DNA of 31,067 nucleotides from Alphaproteobacteria bacterium (GTDB lineage Bacteria; Pseudomonadota; Alphaproteobacteria; JAEULC01), in assembly GCA_020851015.1 (NCBI GenBank), contig JADZDN010000162.1, forward strand, positions 1 through 31,067, given 5' to 3'. A program made the position numbers and the translations under genes. Positions within the stretch are counted from its first letter, which is position 1; each line of letters begins with the position of its first letter. This document shows, piece after piece, positions 24,439 through 31,067 of the stretch. The notes below the pieces were generated by a model. The model saw only the letters and a list, made by a program, of their open reading frames with translations. It did not search any database and was not told where the DNA came from.

Positions 24439-25758
24439 GTGGTCGCCGCCCCGATGCTCGCCGTTTCGATGGTTCCGCCGATGACGCCCGATCCGTTCCA
24501 GGCCGCGAAGCAACTGCACCAGAGCGGCCGGCTGGCGGAGGCGGAATACGCCTATCGCCAGGCGCTGGCGGCGCGTCCCGACGATCCCGGCATCCTGCAC
24601 CTGCTCGCCGCCCTGCTGGACCAGCGCGGCGACGGCGACACCGCCCTTGCCCTGCTGCAGCGCGCGCTGGAGCTGCGGCCGGGCTTCATCCAGGCGCGGT
24701 TCAATCTCGGGCTGCTGCTGCGGCGGCGCGGCGCGCTCGGCGAAGCCGAGGCGATGTATCGCGGCGTGGTCGCGCGGGCGCCAGGCCATATCGACGCCCG
24801 GCTGGAGCTGGCGGGCGTGCTGCTGCGCCTGCTCCGCCTTCCCGAGTGCATCGCCGAATACCGCGCGATCCTGGCGCTGGCGCCCGACGACCGGCGCGCG
24901 CTCAACAACCTGGGCGCGGCGCTCTTGTCCGCGGGCGACCGGCCGGGCGCCGAGTCCGCGCTCCGCCAGGTGCTGGCGCTCGACCCGCACGACCGCGAGG
25001 CGCTCAACAACCTGGGCAACGTGCTGATGGAGCTGGACCGCGCGGCCGAGGCCGCGGACTGCTACCGCGCGGCCCTGTCCGCCGCGCCGCAGGACGCCCA
25101 GGTCCGTGCCAATCTCGCCAATGCGCTGGAGAAGATGGGCGACGCGGCCGGCGCGCAGGCCGCCTATCGCCAGTGCCTGGCGCAGGGACGCAACGACGGG
25201 CTGCGCCTGCGCCTGGCGATGACGATGCCGGCCATCCCGCAGAGCGTGGCGGAGATCGGGCGCTGCCGCGCCGACGCCTTCGCCGTGCTCGACGAACTGG
25301 AAGCGGCGCCGCTGACGATCGCCGATCCGTTCCGCGAGGTGGGCTCGACCGCCTTCTACCTCGCCTACCAGGGTTTCCAGGACCGCGCCTACCAGGAGCG
25401 CCTGGCGCGGCTGCACGCGCGCGCGTGTCCGGCGCTGCTGGACCGTGCGCCGCATTGCCGGCTGGGCGTGCGCCGGCCGGGCGGGCGGATCCGCATCGGC
25501 TTCGTCTCGACCTTCCTGCGCAACCACACGATCGGCCGGCTCAATCGCGGGCTCATCGCCGGGCTCGACCGCCGCCGGTTCGAGGTGACGGTATTCGCGG
25601 CCGCGCCCGCCACCGACCCGATCGCGCGCGCGATCCATGCATCGGCCGACCACGCGGTGATCCTGCCCGCCGGCCTCGATGCGTCGCGCAAGGCCATCGC
25701 CGATGCCGGCATGGACGTGCTCTACTACGCCGATATCGGCATGGTGCCGCTGACCTAG
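24439..25758 (+). CDS. N-terminal part of the split TPR-GT41 protein (TPR array and first GT segment)
   Basis: The 439-residue product as read to the TAG. It contains the whole TPR array (units such as RALNNLGAALLSAGDRPGAESALRQVLALDP) and the first Rossmann-like half of the GT41 domain up to YYADIGMVPLT. It lacks the UDP-sugar binding half, so on its own it should not be catalytically active, but it could still bind protein partners through its TPRs. Confidence 0.7.
   Translation: MVAAPMLAVSMVPPMTPDPFQAAKQLHQSGRLAEAEYAYRQALAARPDDPGILHLLAALLDQRGDGDTALALLQRALELRPGFIQARFNLGLLLRRRGALGEAEAMYRGVVARAPGHIDARLELAGVLLRLLRLPECIAEYRAILALAPDDRRALNNLGAALLSAGDRPGAESALRQVLALDPHDREALNNLGNVLMELDRAAEAADCYRAALSAAPQDAQVRANLANALEKMGDAAGAQAAYRQCLAQGRNDGLRLRLAMTMPAIPQSVAEIGRCRADAFAVLDELEAAPLTIADPFREVGSTAFYLAYQGFQDRAYQERLARLHARACPALLDRAPHCRLGVRRPGGRIRIGFVSTFLRNHTIGRLNRGLIAGLDRRRFEVTVFAAAPATDPIARAIHASADHAVILPAGLDASRKAIADAGMDVLYYADIGMVPLT
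25756..25758 (+). other. In-frame amber codon replacing a conserved Tyr
   Basis: TAG follows CTG ACC and precedes TTC CTC GCC in the same frame. Family members read LTYFLAFARLAPVQ across this point. Confidence 0.85.
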
Positions 25759-25785
25759 TTCCTCGCCTTCGCGCGGCTGGCCCCG

Positions 25786-26553
25786 GTGCAGGTGACGACC
25801 TGGGGCCATCCGCTGACCACCGGCATCGCCAATATCGACCACTTCATCTCGATGGAGCTGGCCGAGCCCGAGGATGCCCGCGCGCATTACAGCGAGAACC
25901 TGGCCCGCCTGCCCGGCTTGACCACCTGCTACGAGCGCCCGGCGGCGCCGATGCCGCATCCGCGCGCCGCCTTCGGCCTCGGCGAGGACCGCACGGTCTA
26001 TCTGTGCCCGCAGAGCCTGTTCAAGCTGCACCCCAGCTTCGACGCGATCCTGGGCGCGATCCTGGCCGGCGACCCGCGCGCGGAGATCGCGCTGCTGTCG
26101 GGCAGCCAGCCGCAATGGACCGAGCGCCTGACCCAGCGGCTCGCGCGAGCCCTGCCGCCCGAGGCCCTGCGGCGCATCCGCTTCGTGCCGCGCGTCGCGC
26201 CGGACGGCTTCCTCGCGCTGCTCGCGAGCGCCGACGTGATCCTCGACACGACGGTCTTCTGCGGCGGCAACACGACCCTGGAAGCCCTCGCCATGGGCAC
26301 GCCGGTCGTGACGCTGCCCAGCCCCTATCTGCGCGGCCGCCTGACCTTCGCCATGTACCGCCGCATGGGCTTCACCGAGCTGGTCGCAAAGGACGAAGCC
26401 GACTACGCGCGCATCGCCCTGTCGCTGGGCTGCGATGCGGACCGGCGCGCCGCCGCCCGGGCCGCGATCAAGGAGCGCGCGCCGGCCCTGTTCGGCGACC
26501 GCCAGTCGATCCGCGCGCAGGAGGAGCTGCTGCTGGCGCTGGTCGGCGGCTGA
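25786..26553 (+). CDS. C-terminal part of the split TPR-GT41 protein (nucleotide-sugar binding half)
   Basis: Downstream of the TAG the frame is open from 25759; the first usable start is GTG 25786, giving 255 residues. It carries the nucleotide-sugar binding half of GT41 (LCPQSLFKLHP, ILDTTVFCGGNTTLEALAMG). No good ribosome-binding site precedes the GTG, so separate translation is doubtful. Best read as the 3' part of the gene that starts at 24439. Confidence 0.55.
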   Translation: MQVTTWGHPLTTGIANIDHFISMELAEPEDARAHYSENLARLPGLTTCYERPAAPMPHPRAAFGLGEDRTVYLCPQSLFKLHPSFDAILGAILAGDPRAEIALLSGSQPQWTERLTQRLARALPPEALRRIRFVPRVAPDGFLALLASADVILDTTVFCGGNTTLEALAMGTPVVTLPSPYLRGRLTFAMYRRMGFTELVAKDEADYARIALSLGCDADRRAAARAAIKERAPALFGDRQSIRAQEELLLALVGG

Positions 26554-26560
26554 CCCGGCG

Positions 26561-27658
26561 CTACTGCGCCAGGCGCTCGACCCACTCCACCCATTCCGCG
26601 GCGCGCACCGACCACACGGCGGTGCGGTTGACGTGGTCGACCTGGGCGCGCAGCTCGGCCTCGCTGTCCGGTCCGGCCGCGCGGTCGATCGTCGCGACGC
26701 AGGCATCGCTGAACGCCGCCGGCATCTCCGCGCCCGGCGCGACCAGCACGCCCATGCCGTCCGTGGTCTCGTCCAGCGCGCCGAGGTCGGTCGTCACCAC
26801 GCGACACCCCGCGGCCATCGCCTCCATGACCGCGATGCAGCTCGTCTCGGAGAAGGTGCTGGGATAGGAGAGGATCGCCGCCTGGCGCAACTCACGCGCC
26901 AAATCGGGCTGCGGCAGCGAGCCTACGTACTCGACCCCATCCATCGCCCGTGCGCGGGCGTAGAGCGCCTTGAACGGGTCGGCTCCGGTCGGATCGTGAT
27001 AGACTTGCATGCTGGAAAAGATCTTCAGCCGCACGCCCTGGCGGCGCGCGCGGATCGCGGGAAACACGTTCAGCAGCACGTCGAGACCGCGGAACGGCGT
27101 GCTGGCGAAGGCGAGCGCGGCCGGCCAGGTCTTGGCCGCGGCAATCGCCTCGCCCGGTTGGAACAGGCCGGCGAAGGACGGGCCGATCGCGTTGCGCAGC
27201 ACGCCGGTCAGCGCGCCGTCGATCCCGAATGCGCCGAGAAACCGCCGGCGCTGCCATTCGCTGACGAAGGCGAAGCCGTCGTACTGCGCGCGCTCCGCGG
27301 GATCGGCCAGCGCCTGGACGGCGGGCTGGTCGTCGGCATGCTGCATCCACAGGATCAGCCGCGTGCGCTTGTCCAGCACGGGCTTCAGCTGGCCGGCCCA
27401 GCCCGTGCGGTTGAGCACGATCGCCGCATCGGGCGCCGGCGCGAAGGCTTCCGTGAAATCGCCGTCGAAGCTGTGGAGCTTGACGCCCCGGGCAAGTCCG
27501 GGCGTGGTCGTGTGGTTGATGACGAAGACCTCGTGCCCGGCCGCGGCAAGCGCCTCGGACAAATAGCAGAGCGCGGACTGCGAGCCGCCGAGCGGGGCGC
27601 GGTAGGGCGTGTCGACCGTGTAGTCGATGTCGATATTGTCGAGAAAGACGAGCTTCAT
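26561..27658 (-). CDS. Glycosyltransferase family 4 protein
   Basis: A 365-residue GT-B enzyme that would move a sugar from a nucleotide donor with retention of configuration. The N-terminal acceptor domain starts MKLVFLDNIDIDYTVDTPYRAPLGGSQSA, with the glycine-rich loop near 24-26. The C-terminal donor domain has the EX7E motif, E271 and E279 in SETSCIAVMEAMAAG. There is no signal peptide or membrane segment. The start overlaps the stop of the TPR-GT41 gene as ATGA (27655-27658), so the two are co-translated. It converges with the split gene, with seven bases between the two stops. Donor and acceptor are unknown. Confidence 0.92.
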   Translation of the reverse strand: MKLVFLDNIDIDYTVDTPYRAPLGGSQSALCYLSEALAAAGHEVFVINHTTTPGLARGVKLHSFDGDFTEAFAPAPDAAIVLNRTGWAGQLKPVLDKRTRLILWMQHADDQPAVQALADPAERAQYDGFAFVSEWQRRRFLGAFGIDGALTGVLRNAIGPSFAGLFQPGEAIAAAKTWPAALAFASTPFRGLDVLLNVFPAIRARRQGVRLKIFSSMQVYHDPTGADPFKALYARARAMDGVEYVGSLPQPDLARELRQAAILSYPSTFSETSCIAVMEAMAAGCRVVTTDLGALDETTDGMGVLVAPGAEMPAAFSDACVATIDRAAGPDSEAELRAQVDHVNRTAVWSVRAAEWVEWVERLAQ

Positions 27659-29877
27659 GCGCCGGGCAAGCTAGCCGACCCGCAAGCGTCGCGCCAGATC
27701 GCGCGATAGGCGTCCTCGAGCGCCCGCGTGAAGCCCGGCGCGTCGCATACCGGCGCCGCCAGCATGGCCGCGCGCAGCTCGCACCGCAGACGCTGGCGCC
27801 GCGTCCCGTCTCCGGCGAGCCCCAACGCGATCGCAAGATAGGATTCCGCGTCGCCCGCGACCAGGTCTCCAAGGCCCGCGTCCGAAAGCATGCCCACGGC
27901 ATGACGGCGGAAATAGGTCGCGCCGGCTTGCGTGACCACGGGCACGCCCATCAGCAGTGTCTCGATCGTCGTGGTGGCGCCGGTATAGGGCAACGGATCG
28001 AGCGCGATGTCGACCGCGCCGATCGCCGCGAGATGCGCGTCCCAGCCCGACGCGCCGGCATAGGCGATCGCCCCGCGCGGCGCGCCGTGGCGCGCGAAGC
28101 GGCGCGCGAAATCGTCGCGAACCGGCGCGTCCTCGAAGGCCGGCGCCTTCAGTACCAGCCGCGCCGCCGGCAGCGACGCCAACAGGCGCGACCACAGCGC
28201 GACCGTCGCGTCGTCGATCTTCTGGGGGTTGTTGAAGCTGCCGAAGACGATCCCTTCGTGCGGCGGCCTGGCCGGTATTTCCGGCAGGCGCCCGGGCGGC
28301 GTGTAGCAGGTCCACACCAGCGGCAGGCGGTGGAGCCGCTCGGTGAACAGCGCCTCGGCGCCGGGCGGCGCCACCGCGTTGTCGACCAGCGCCCAGTCGA
28401 TCGCGTCGACGCCGGTCGAGAACGGATAGCCGGCCCACGCGACCTGCACCGGGGCCGGGCGGTGCGCGAACGCGGAAAGCCGGCTGCCCGCCATGTGGCC
28501 GCTCAGGTCCACCAGGATGTCGATGCCGTCCGCGCGGATCGCCTGCGCCAGCGCAAAATCGTCGAGCCGCGCGGTTTCCCGCCAGCGGTCCGCCGCGGCG
28601 CGGATCCGGGCGGTCACGGCGTCGGGCCGCGCCACGGCGGCATAGCAGAACACCTCGACCGCATCGCGGTCGTGATGGTGGATCGGCCCCGCCACGAAGG
28701 CGCCCACCGGATGCCGGCAGAAATCGGGCGACACGTAGCCGATGCGCAGCCGGCGCTCGGCCCCGCGCGGCCGGGCACGCGGCAGCTCCGCCCGCGCGCG
28801 CCCGAACCGTTCGTTCCAGCGGCGATGCGCGGCCAGCACGTCCGGCGGCGCGACCGCGGCGTCGTAGCAAAGCCCGTAGCAGAGATTGCTGGCCGCGACC
28901 GGGTCGTCGGGCGCGAGCTCCACGGCAAGGCGCAGCGCGGGAATGGCCTCGCCGATGCGGCCGGCCTCGGCGAGGGCCAAGCCCAGATTCCCCTGCGCGC
29001 GCGAATTGCCCGGCGCCAGCACGCTGGCGCGGCGATAGCTCTGCACGGCCTCGGCCAGCCGGTTGCGGCGGCGCTCCAGGTTTCCGCGATTCAAATGCGC
29101 GGCCGCGAGCGCCGGATCGAGATGGAGCGCGGCATCGAGCGCGCGCTCGGCCCCGTCGAGATCGCCAAGGACCAGCAGCGCATCGCCGAGGTTGACCAGC
29201 GGCATCGGGTCGTCCGGGTCGAGCCGCGCCGCCTGGTGGAAGGCGGTGACCGCCTCCTGCGTCCGGCCGGCGCCGGCAAGCGCGAGGCCGCGGTTGTTGT
29301 GCACGCCGGCCCGGTCGAGCCCCAGCGCGATGGCCTGCCGATAGTGCTCCGCCGCCGGCTCGCATCGGCCGAGCGCCATCTGCGCCTCGGCCAGGCGCAG
29401 ATGCAGCCGCGGATCGCCGGGGCGCGCGTCGAGCGCCGCCTGGCAATGCGCGATGGTCCCGGCATGGTCGCCGGCGGCGCGCGCCAGGTCGCCGAGCCCG
29501 ATCCGCGCATCGACCAGGGACGGGTCGCGTTCCAGCGCCGCGCGGTAGTGCGCCGAGGCCTCGGCCGGCCGCCCCGCCTTGCGGCAGGCCTCGCCGAGGC
29601 TGTGGTGGTACGCGGCCGGGGCCGGATCCGCCGCGACCGCGCGCTCGATCAGGCCGATCGCGCGATCCGCCTGGCCGCGTGACAGCGCCGCGAGGCCGAG
29701 CAGATGCAGCGCATCGGCGACCGGACCGTGCTCCGCGAGCACGCGCTCGTAGAGCGCCTCGGCCTCGTCGAGGCGCCCGGCGCGGTGCAGGTCGATGGCT
29801 TGCCGGATCAGGGGCTGGATGAGGGCCCGGGCGGACCGGCCTTCGCCCGCCGGACCCGAGTCAGGGCCCGGAGGCAT
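27655..29877 (-). CDS. TPR-GT41 (OGT-like) protein glycosyltransferase
   Basis: A 740-residue cytoplasmic enzyme with about eight to nine TPR units (residues 20-340), then a complete GT41 domain: LRIGYVSPDFCRHPVGAF with the conserved His-Pro, DILVDLSGHMAGSRLSAFAHRPAPVQVAWAGYP, FGSFNNPQKIDDATVALWSRLL, the VLKAP lysine segment, and DIALDPLPYTGATTTIETLLMGVPVVT. Relatives add a single sugar (often GlcNAc) to Ser/Thr of proteins. It begins six bases after the flaF stop in the flbT-flaF unit downstream of flagellin, so flagellin is the most likely target (inference). Unlike its plus-strand relative at 24439 it is intact. No clear ribosome-binding site is seen before the ATG. Confidence 0.92.
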   Translation of the reverse strand: MPPGPDSGPAGEGRSARALIQPLIRQAIDLHRAGRLDEAEALYERVLAEHGPVADALHLLGLAALSRGQADRAIGLIERAVAADPAPAAYHHSLGEACRKAGRPAEASAHYRAALERDPSLVDARIGLGDLARAAGDHAGTIAHCQAALDARPGDPRLHLRLAEAQMALGRCEPAAEHYRQAIALGLDRAGVHNNRGLALAGAGRTQEAVTAFHQAARLDPDDPMPLVNLGDALLVLGDLDGAERALDAALHLDPALAAAHLNRGNLERRRNRLAEAVQSYRRASVLAPGNSRAQGNLGLALAEAGRIGEAIPALRLAVELAPDDPVAASNLCYGLCYDAAVAPPDVLAAHRRWNERFGRARAELPRARPRGAERRLRIGYVSPDFCRHPVGAFVAGPIHHHDRDAVEVFCYAAVARPDAVTARIRAAADRWRETARLDDFALAQAIRADGIDILVDLSGHMAGSRLSAFAHRPAPVQVAWAGYPFSTGVDAIDWALVDNAVAPPGAEALFTERLHRLPLVWTCYTPPGRLPEIPARPPHEGIVFGSFNNPQKIDDATVALWSRLLASLPAARLVLKAPAFEDAPVRDDFARRFARHGAPRGAIAYAGASGWDAHLAAIGAVDIALDPLPYTGATTTIETLLMGVPVVTQAGATYFRRHAVGMLSDAGLGDLVAGDAESYLAIALGLAGDGTRRQRLRCELRAAMLAAPVCDAPGFTRALEDAYRAIWRDACGSASLPGA

Positions 29878-29883
29878 GGGAGA

Positions 29884-30318
29884 TCAGACGGCGACGCCGC
29901 CGCCGGCGGCCATCTTCGGCGGCATGGGCTGCGCGCCCGGCGCGGCCTCGGGCCGCGTCATCAGCCCGGCGGCGATGTTGCGGTTGATGTCGATCAGCGA
30001 GTTGAGCTTGCTGGCGGCCGGGTTGCTCAGCGCCGACAGGGTCTGGCGGTCGACGAAGATGCTGAGGCTGATGATGTTGGCCTTCAGTTCGGGCGGCAGC
30101 GGGTTCTCGGGCGAGGCGACGTCGCACTGGATGATCGTCCATAGGCGCCAGTTCAGGCGCAGCGCGGTGCGGTAGGCCTCGGGATCACTGTCGACCTGCT
30201 GGCGCGCGTCGCTGAGCCGCCGCGCCGCTTCCATCAGCGCGCGGGCCTCGGTGCTGCGCGGATTGCCGCCGAGATTCTGCGTATGCGTATAGGCTGACCT
30301 AGGATTTGCCAGCGACAT
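29884..30318 (-). CDS. flaF: Flagellar biosynthesis regulator FlaF
   Basis: Needed for flagellin synthesis or secretion in alphaproteobacteria, acting together with FlbT. The 144-residue product has the FlaF core AYTHTQNLGGNPRSTEARALMEAARRL (9-35), ALRLNWRLWTIIQCDVASPENPLPPELKANIISLSIFVDR (about 52-91), followed by NRNIAAGLM and a Pro/Ala-rich tail. The start lies inside the last 20 bases of flbT and has only a weak ribosome-binding site, so translation probably depends on flbT. The TPR-GT41 gene follows after six bases. Confidence 0.95.
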   Translation of the reverse strand: MSLANPRSAYTHTQNLGGNPRSTEARALMEAARRLSDARQQVDSDPEAYRTALRLNWRLWTIIQCDVASPENPLPPELKANIISLSIFVDRQTLSALSNPAASKLNSLIDINRNIAAGLMTRPEAAPGAQPMPPKMAAGGGVAV

Positions 30319-30697
30319 TCTTCAGTACCTTGTCCTCGTAGGCGATCAGCTTGCGGCATGATTTCAGCGCCGCGTAGTGATTGCCCCGAATGATCCCTTC
30401 CCCTATTTCAAGGGCGAGTGGCGTCGCGCTCGGCACCGCCTGGATGAACTCTCTCAAGTGTGTGTTAAATTTCTCTTGATACGGGGCGGACCGGTCGGGG
30501 AACAGGTAGAGCATCTGGACCAGGAAATAGATGCGTTTTGCCGGGGTGTTCGCGTCCCGTTCCTTCAGAATGTCGCGCTCGCGCAGGACCACGGCGCGGT
30601 TTTCCAGGACCAGCTCGGCCTTGTCGCGGCCGTTGACGATCACCGCCTGGTTAACGACCACCCGCTCGCCCGGCTTCAAGACCAGCTTCAACGCCAT
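30299..30697 (-). CDS. flbT: Flagellin mRNA regulator FlbT
   Basis: In Caulobacter FlbT binds the 5' leader of flagellin mRNA and promotes its decay until the hook is finished. The 132-residue product shows the family blocks LKLVLKPGERVVVNQAVIVN (3-22), NRAVVLRERDIL (about 33-44), PAKRIYFLVQMLYLFPD and the C-terminal GNHYAALKSCRKLIAYEDKVL. ATG 30697 has GGGAGG six bases upstream; the longer open frame to 30823 is Arg-rich leader sequence. It lies downstream of the flagellin gene on the same strand, separated from it by a strong terminator, and overlaps flaF. Confidence 0.95.
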   Translation of the reverse strand: MALKLVLKPGERVVVNQAVIVNGRDKAELVLENRAVVLRERDILKERDANTPAKRIYFLVQMLYLFPDRSAPYQEKFNTHLREFIQAVPSATPLALEIGEGIIRGNHYAALKSCRKLIAYEDKVLKNVAGKS

Positions 30698-30721
30698 CCG
30701 CGCCCTCCCGGTTCGGCCGAC

Positions 30722-30775
30722 CGCGCGGCAGGAACGTCTTGCCGCGCCCCTTCGCGGCCGGCGGGTACCGCCGGC
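30722..30775 (-). other. Two small hairpins upstream of flbT
   Basis: 30723-30747 pairs GCGCGGCA with TGCCGCGC (8 bp, 9-base loop). Just beside it CCGGCGG-GTA-CCGCCGG pairs 7 bp. Both would lie in the flbT leader if it is transcribed from upstream. They may only reflect GC-rich sequence; no T run follows. Confidence 0.4.
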
Positions 30776-30861
30776 GGCGGAAGTGCGCCAAACTATCGCG
30801 AATGACCCGGCGCCACCAAGCAATCCGGGCCGGATGCCCGCCGGGGCGCGCCCCGCCTATG

Positions 30862-30897
30862 AAAAAAAGAAGACGGCGGGGTCCTGGGACCCCGCCG
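30862..30897 (-). terminator. Rho-independent terminator of the flagellin gene
   Basis: On the minus strand an 11-bp perfect GC stem (30897-30874, CGGCGGGGTCC and its complement around CA) is followed by GTCTTC and a run of seven T (30868-30862). It starts about 50 bases after the flagellin stop. This would give flagellin its own abundant short mRNA, with flbT reached by read-through or its own promoter. Confidence 0.88.
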
Positions 30898-30946
30898 CCG
30901 TTCAGTCCTGCGGTACCGGCGATTCGGCCGGAACCGCGCGCTAGGC

Positions 30947-31067
30947 TTATCGGAAGAGGCTGAGAACCGCCTGCTCGCTCTGCGACGCCAGGCTGAGGGC
31001 GTTGATGCCCAGCTGCTGGCGGGTCTGCAGGGCCAACAGGTTGGCGCCTTCTTCGTTCAGGTCGGCA
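30947..31067 (-). CDS. Flagellin, C-terminal 39 codons (partial)
   Basis: Filament subunit; the gene enters from the right edge. The visible C-terminus reads ADLNEEGANLLALQTRQQ, then LGINALSLASQSEQAVLSLFR and TAA at 30949-30947. This is the conserved D0 helix of bacterial flagellins and ends in the usual hydrophobic-aromatic residues. The neighbours flbT and flaF confirm it. The number of flagellin genes beyond the edge is unknown. Confidence 0.93.
   Translation of the reverse strand, partial: ADLNEEGANLLALQTRQQLGINALSLASQSEQAVLSLFR

Larger units (their letters stand above)
24439..26553 (+). pseudogene. TPR-GT41 (OGT-like) glycosyltransferase gene split by an in-frame TAG
   Basis: Read through one stop codon, this is a 704-codon gene: TPR units (about residues 15-250), then a GT41-type catalytic region with RIRIGFVSTFLRNHTIGRL, YYADIGMVPLT, FLAFARLAPVQVTTWGHP, LCPQSLFKLHPSFDAIL and DVILDTTVFCGGNTTLEALAMGTPVV. 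The TAG at 25756-25758 stands between LT and FLAFARLAPVQ, where relatives have Tyr, so one base change (TAC or TAT to TAG) explains it. No other stop or frameshift is present and codon use continues undisturbed, so the lesion is recent, a sequencing error, or read through. The start taken is GTG 24439, with GAGG eight bases upstream; ATG 24481 is an alternative. Confidence 0.85.

Noticed and set aside
26557..26570. Small hairpin GGCGC-TACT-GCGCC between the convergent genes as a terminator
   Set aside because: Only 5 bp with no T run on either strand.
30777..30792. Sigma-54-like site upstream of flbT (minus strand, TTTGGCGCACTTCCGC)
   Set aside because: The spacing between GG and GC is nine rather than ten bases and both elements are poor.
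1..31067. Mobile elements, prophage, CRISPR, toxin-antitoxin or defence genes
   Set aside because: No transposase, integrase, regularly spaced repeats or recognisable defence domains were found; all large open stretches are explained by the listed genes.

Overview
The window is GC-rich, densely packed chromosomal DNA from an alphaproteobacterium. The flagellar set FliX, FlaF and FlbT, a rod-binding FlgJ without a muramidase domain, and a single-cysteine DksA are all typical of that class. I cannot place it below class from this sequence. No tRNA, rRNA, transposase, phage gene or CRISPR array was seen.

Layout. (1) 1-6.3 kb: ribosomal protein genes rplM and the first codons of rpsI (minus strand, with a short structured leader), then housekeeping and accessory genes: a TTC38-type TPR protein, a polyamine-type GNAT acetyltransferase, an SbmA/YddA-type ABC exporter, an MgtC-like membrane protein, an Oxygenase-NA family 2OG-Fe(II) enzyme and a hotdog thioesterase. 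(2) 6.3-9.1 kb: an ECHDC3-like crotonase that lacks both usual catalytic glutamates, a palindromic repeat, a CoA-binding protein and O-acetylhomoserine sulfhydrylase. (3) 9.1-13.9 kb: a periplasmic TctC/Bug binding protein followed by the tightly packed late queuosine genes queA-tgt-queF-queG. (4) 13.9-15.8 kb: a second palindromic repeat, an orphan secreted protein, dksA and fliX. (5) 15.8-31.07 kb: a flagellar region. On the plus strand it runs flgI-flgJ-flgN-like-flgK-flgL, preceded by a sigma-54-like promoter, then a small unknown gene and three TPR-glycosyltransferase-like genes. On the minus strand, from the right edge, it runs flagellin (3' end only), a strong terminator, flbT, flaF, a TPR-GT41 glycosyltransferase and a GT4 glycosyltransferase. 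The two arms meet tail to tail at about 26.56 kb.

How the genes work together. The most interesting part is the block of four TPR-linked glycosyltransferase-like genes plus one GT4 gene between the hook-filament junction genes and flaF/flbT/flagellin. The position suggests protein glycosylation of flagellin or another filament protein, comparable with TPR-containing FlmG of Caulobacter. One of these genes (24439-26553) is split by an in-frame TAG exactly where its family normally has a tyrosine, while the rest of the frame is intact. The queuosine block encodes preQ0 reduction (QueF), base exchange (Tgt), SAM-dependent ribosyl transfer (QueA) and epoxide reduction (QueG). A methionine-forming enzyme and an orphan binding protein lie directly upstream on the same strand.

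Limits: all functions are assigned by reading motifs by eye, without database searches. Promoter and leader calls are pattern matches only.
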